A stretch of DNA of 64,000 nucleotides from NCBI RefSeq assembly GCF_003327285.1, contig NZ_KZ848473.1, positions 620,001 to 684,000 of the forward strand, in the 5' to 3' direction. Positions 61,925-64,000 of this stretch are shown here, in pieces. The stretch's first letter is position 1, and each line of letters starts with the position of its first letter. The notes beneath the pieces were generated by a model. It did not search any database. It had not been told where the DNA came from and worked only from the letters and a program-made list of their open reading frames with translations. The DNA comes from Microbacterium sorbitolivorans. GTDB lineage: Bacteria; Actinomycetota; Actinomycetes; Actinomycetales; Microbacteriaceae. Made by a program: the position numbers and the translations under genes.

Positions 61925-63712
61925 CTACGCCATCGGCGGAATGACCCGCCGTAGGTGCTCGCGGAGCGCGCCGTCGCACACGTACACGAAGGTGCCGCGG
62001 ATCCCTCGCGTCAGCAGCACCGCGTAGACGTTCTTCACGTAGCGCTCAATGTCGTCGTCGGTGTAGACGATCCCCCGCTTGGGGTTGTTCTCGACGCCCT
62101 TCTTGTCGAAGTAGTTCGAGCGGTCGAACCGGATCCGCTGGGCCGCGGTATCGAAGTACAGGTCGGGCCCAATCACGACGCCGGCGTAGTTCAGGTCGTA
62201 GCCCTGGAGGGTGTGGATGGATCCGAACTCCTCGAGCGCGTTGGGCGAGCTGATCCAGTCCTTCGGCGCCGAGTTCCACCGCCACCGGCGCCCGTCGATC
62301 TCGATGTCGTACGGGCGATTTGCAAGCGGGACGCCCGAGAGCGCCTTCTTCTTCGGATCCGACTTCCACTCCCACGCGTAGCCGGTGGCCAGGCGCGACA
62401 GGCCGTGCTTTCGGTCGCGCTTGCGGATCGCCGCTTCCATCGCCCGGATGTCGTCGAAGAGCCCAAACTCGTAGTCGCCGAGGTCTGGCGTCGCGGTCTC
62501 GCGCCCCGCCAGCACGTTGCGAATAAACCCGACGTAGTCGGATCCGGCGGCGACGCGCATCTGCGTCGCGAGCGGGAAGTAGTGGTGGCTCGCCTTGGCC
62601 TCGCCGACCACCTCGCCGACGACCTCCGGCGGAAGGTCGGCCGGGCGCACGCTCTGTTCCGGATCCAGCAGCAGGATCGAGAACCTACTCTGCTCGCGGA
62701 TCCAGTCGAGCTGCGTGCGGTCGGTCGAATCGCTCGTAAAGAGCCGCCGGTTGATCTCGGCGAACTTCGCGTTGAGCGAGCCCGAGGGCTGGTTCGCGCG
62801 CTGGTTCAGGCGGTGGGCCTCGTCGACGACGAGCACGTCGAACTTCTCAGCCGACTGCCCCACGTCGAAAGCCGTCAACACCATCGACTTCGACAGGCCG
62901 GGCGTGCGGTCGAAGACGCGCCCGATCGATTCGCGCAGCGACTGCTGGGGCACGACGAAGCCGACGCGCAGCGGGCGGGGCGACGAGGAATCGCCGCCCG
63001 CGAGGTACTTCAGCAGCTCGGGGTAGCCGCGGGCGAAGTAGTCCGAGATGGGGCTCGCCTGCTCCGAATCCCCGATCCCGCGCGACAGCTCGATGTCTTT
63101 CAGCGTCTTGACGAGCGAGATGCCGACGATCGTCTTGCCGGTTCCCGGATGGCCCGCAATCACCATCGACGCCCCGCGACCAGACTCGATGTCGTCGAAG
63201 AGGGTGTCGAGCACGTCGAGGATCGCGCGCTCCTGATCGGCCACGAGCGACTTGAACGGCGAGAGTTTGAAGAACTCGCTGTTCTCGATCTGCTCGAGCG
63301 TCTGCGTGAACATTCCGCGATTGCGGAACTCCGCGAAGACCTCGCGGAACCGCTCCTGAAACACGTCGCGGCCGGGGTAGGCCTCGTTGCGGTGACCGTC
63401 GTTCGCGTTCAACACGTTGTACGTGCCGTCGGCGTAGAACCACTGGATCAATAGCGCCTCGAGGTCGTAGCAGGCCGATCGGTGGAAGCTCTCATCGAGC
63501 AGCACGCTCGCAACGGTCAGGTGCTGCTTCCTCGGATCCTTGCGGTGCTGGAGCATGCGGAGCAGCGCGTTGCCGGTCTCGCCGACGTACACGTCGCTCT
63601 CGTTGTTGAGCGCATAGACGACGGGCCAGTTGCTGAGCGGCCCCGGCGGATCCTCGCGTTTACGAATCGAGGCCTTATCGAACGCGATCTGTTCGATCTC
63701 AAAGTTCGTCAT
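61925..63712 (-). CDS. GIY-YIG nuclease - DUF2075 (Schlafen-group helicase) fusion
   Basis: 595 residues from ATG 63712. Residues 30-105 form a GIY-YIG nuclease with the key residues in place: VVYALNN...VYVGET, Arg52, Glu85 and Asn99/Asn102. A DUF2075 helicase follows with Walker A GHPGTGKT (187-194), Walker B FDVLVVDEAHR (291-301), GSIHTLQGYDLNYAGVVIGPD (conserved late motif) and a C-terminal LLTRGIRGTFVYVCD. The start lies inside the end of the MazG-like gene (14-bp overlap), so the two are translated together. A role in nucleic-acid defence or repair is likely but not established. Confidence 0.85.
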   Translation of the reverse strand: MTNFEIEQIAFDKASIRKREDPPGPLSNWPVVYALNNESDVYVGETGNALLRMLQHRKDPRKQHLTVASVLLDESFHRSACYDLEALLIQWFYADGTYNVLNANDGHRNEAYPGRDVFQERFREVFAEFRNRGMFTQTLEQIENSEFFKLSPFKSLVADQERAILDVLDTLFDDIESGRGASMVIAGHPGTGKTIVGISLVKTLKDIELSRGIGDSEQASPISDYFARGYPELLKYLAGGDSSSPRPLRVGFVVPQQSLRESIGRVFDRTPGLSKSMVLTAFDVGQSAEKFDVLVVDEAHRLNQRANQPSGSLNAKFAEINRRLFTSDSTDRTQLDWIREQSRFSILLLDPEQSVRPADLPPEVVGEVVGEAKASHHYFPLATQMRVAAGSDYVGFIRNVLAGRETATPDLGDYEFGLFDDIRAMEAAIRKRDRKHGLSRLATGYAWEWKSDPKKKALSGVPLANRPYDIEIDGRRWRWNSAPKDWISSPNALEEFGSIHTLQGYDLNYAGVVIGPDLYFDTAAQRIRFDRSNYFDKKGVENNPKRGIVYTDDDIERYVKNVYAVLLTRGIRGTFVYVCDGALREHLRRVIPPMA

Positions 63713-64000
63713 ACTTGGCGCTCCGGCCGCGGGCCTTGTCGGCCGGATACTTCTCGCGCGTGATCGCGAGCTTCTCCAGGATGATGGCCTCCGGATCCAC
63801 CCCAAGGCGGTCGGCGAGCTGGTAGCAGTAGGTCAGCACGTCGGCGAGCTCGAGGCGCACCCGGTCCTCGTCGAACTCGGGCGACCACTGGAACTCCTCG
63901 AGCAGCTCGCCGGCCTCGATCGCGATCGACTTCGCGAGGTTCTCCGGAGAGTGGAACTGCGCCCAGTCGCGCTCCGCGACAAACGCGCGCAGGGTGGGCA
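63699..64000 (-). CDS. MazG-like nucleotide pyrophosphohydrolase (5' end outside window)
   Basis: At least 99 residues are visible; the N-terminus is cut by the window edge. The all-alpha NTP pyrophosphohydrolase pattern is clear: FHSPENLAKSIAIEAGELLEEF followed by RVRLELADVLTYCYQLADRLGV with the EExxE/ExxD metal residues. Members hydrolyse dCTP or other (d)NTPs. It directly precedes and overlaps the GIY-YIG/DUF2075 gene, an arrangement that suggests joint function. Confidence 0.85.
   Translation of the reverse strand, partial: PTLRAFVAERDWAQFHSPENLAKSIAIEAGELLEEFQWSPEFDEDRVRLELADVLTYCYQLADRLGVDPEAIILEKLAITREKYPADKARGRSAKYDEL

Overview
The window is high-GC DNA from an actinobacterium. The closest fit is the order Micrococcales, probably a Microbacteriaceae such as Microbacterium or a relative. 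The evidence is RbpA, polyphosphate glucokinase, homodimeric AceE, the fasR-fabD-fabH-acpP-fabF cluster, DUF3145, an actinobacterial rnpB and a SigR/SigH-type promoter. GTG and TTG starts are common. GGATCC is strongly over-represented in both host and prophage genes.

Layout. 1-5.4 kb: three MFS exporters with their own MarR and TetR regulators, and a DUF3817 protein. 5.4-15.8 kb: a UvrA-like ATPase, AEC permease, DedA protein, acyltransferase, a two-component pair, an SDR protein, GDPD, rbpA and ppgK. 15.9-18.6 kb: a secreted CAP protein, rnpB, a zinc-ribbon protein and tRNA-Val. 18.8-27.0 kb: aceE followed by the fatty-acid synthesis cluster, which leads from pyruvate to acetyl-CoA to fatty acids, and DUF3145. 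27.2-45.2 kb: a complete-looking prophage of about 18.0 kb in tRNA-Asn. 45.4-53.0 kb: tRNA-Met, a DMT permease, def, a lipoprotein, and a dus-dgt-dnaG-ABC operon. 53.0-63.7 kb: a glutathione peroxidase, uppS, a 4-copy intergenic repeat array, recO, leuA with a leader-peptide attenuator, and the hit-phoH-ybeY-hlyC-era operon. 61.9-64.0 kb: a MazG-like gene followed by a GIY-YIG/DUF2075 helicase gene.

The prophage is the most interesting part. It is bounded by a 39-bp direct repeat (attL 27184-27222, attR 45172-45210) covering the 3' half of tRNA-Asn. The repressor gene on the right end reads into attR, and its stop codon is formed by host tRNA DNA. In the excised circle the same frame would continue 18 codons past attP and end 52 bp before the integrase, which itself ends in -LAA. 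This is the architecture of the integration-dependent immunity switches known from mycobacteriophages such as BPs: integration shortens the repressor and also separates int from the repressor promoter. The end of the repressor gene additionally encodes a substitute terminator for the tRNA. All other phage genes except int and one small membrane-protein gene form a single leftward block: xis-like, small early genes, HNH, D5-type helicase, an iteron-rich putative origin, terminase, portal, a protease-capsid fusion, tail, fibres and lysis.

Other points worth a second look: the MazG + GIY-YIG/DUF2075 pair, four 74-bp palindromic repeats between uppS and recO, a CDS beginning one base after tRNA-Val, clear candidate operators at several regulators, and a leucine leader peptide. 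All product names come from motif and family recognition by eye; no database search was run.
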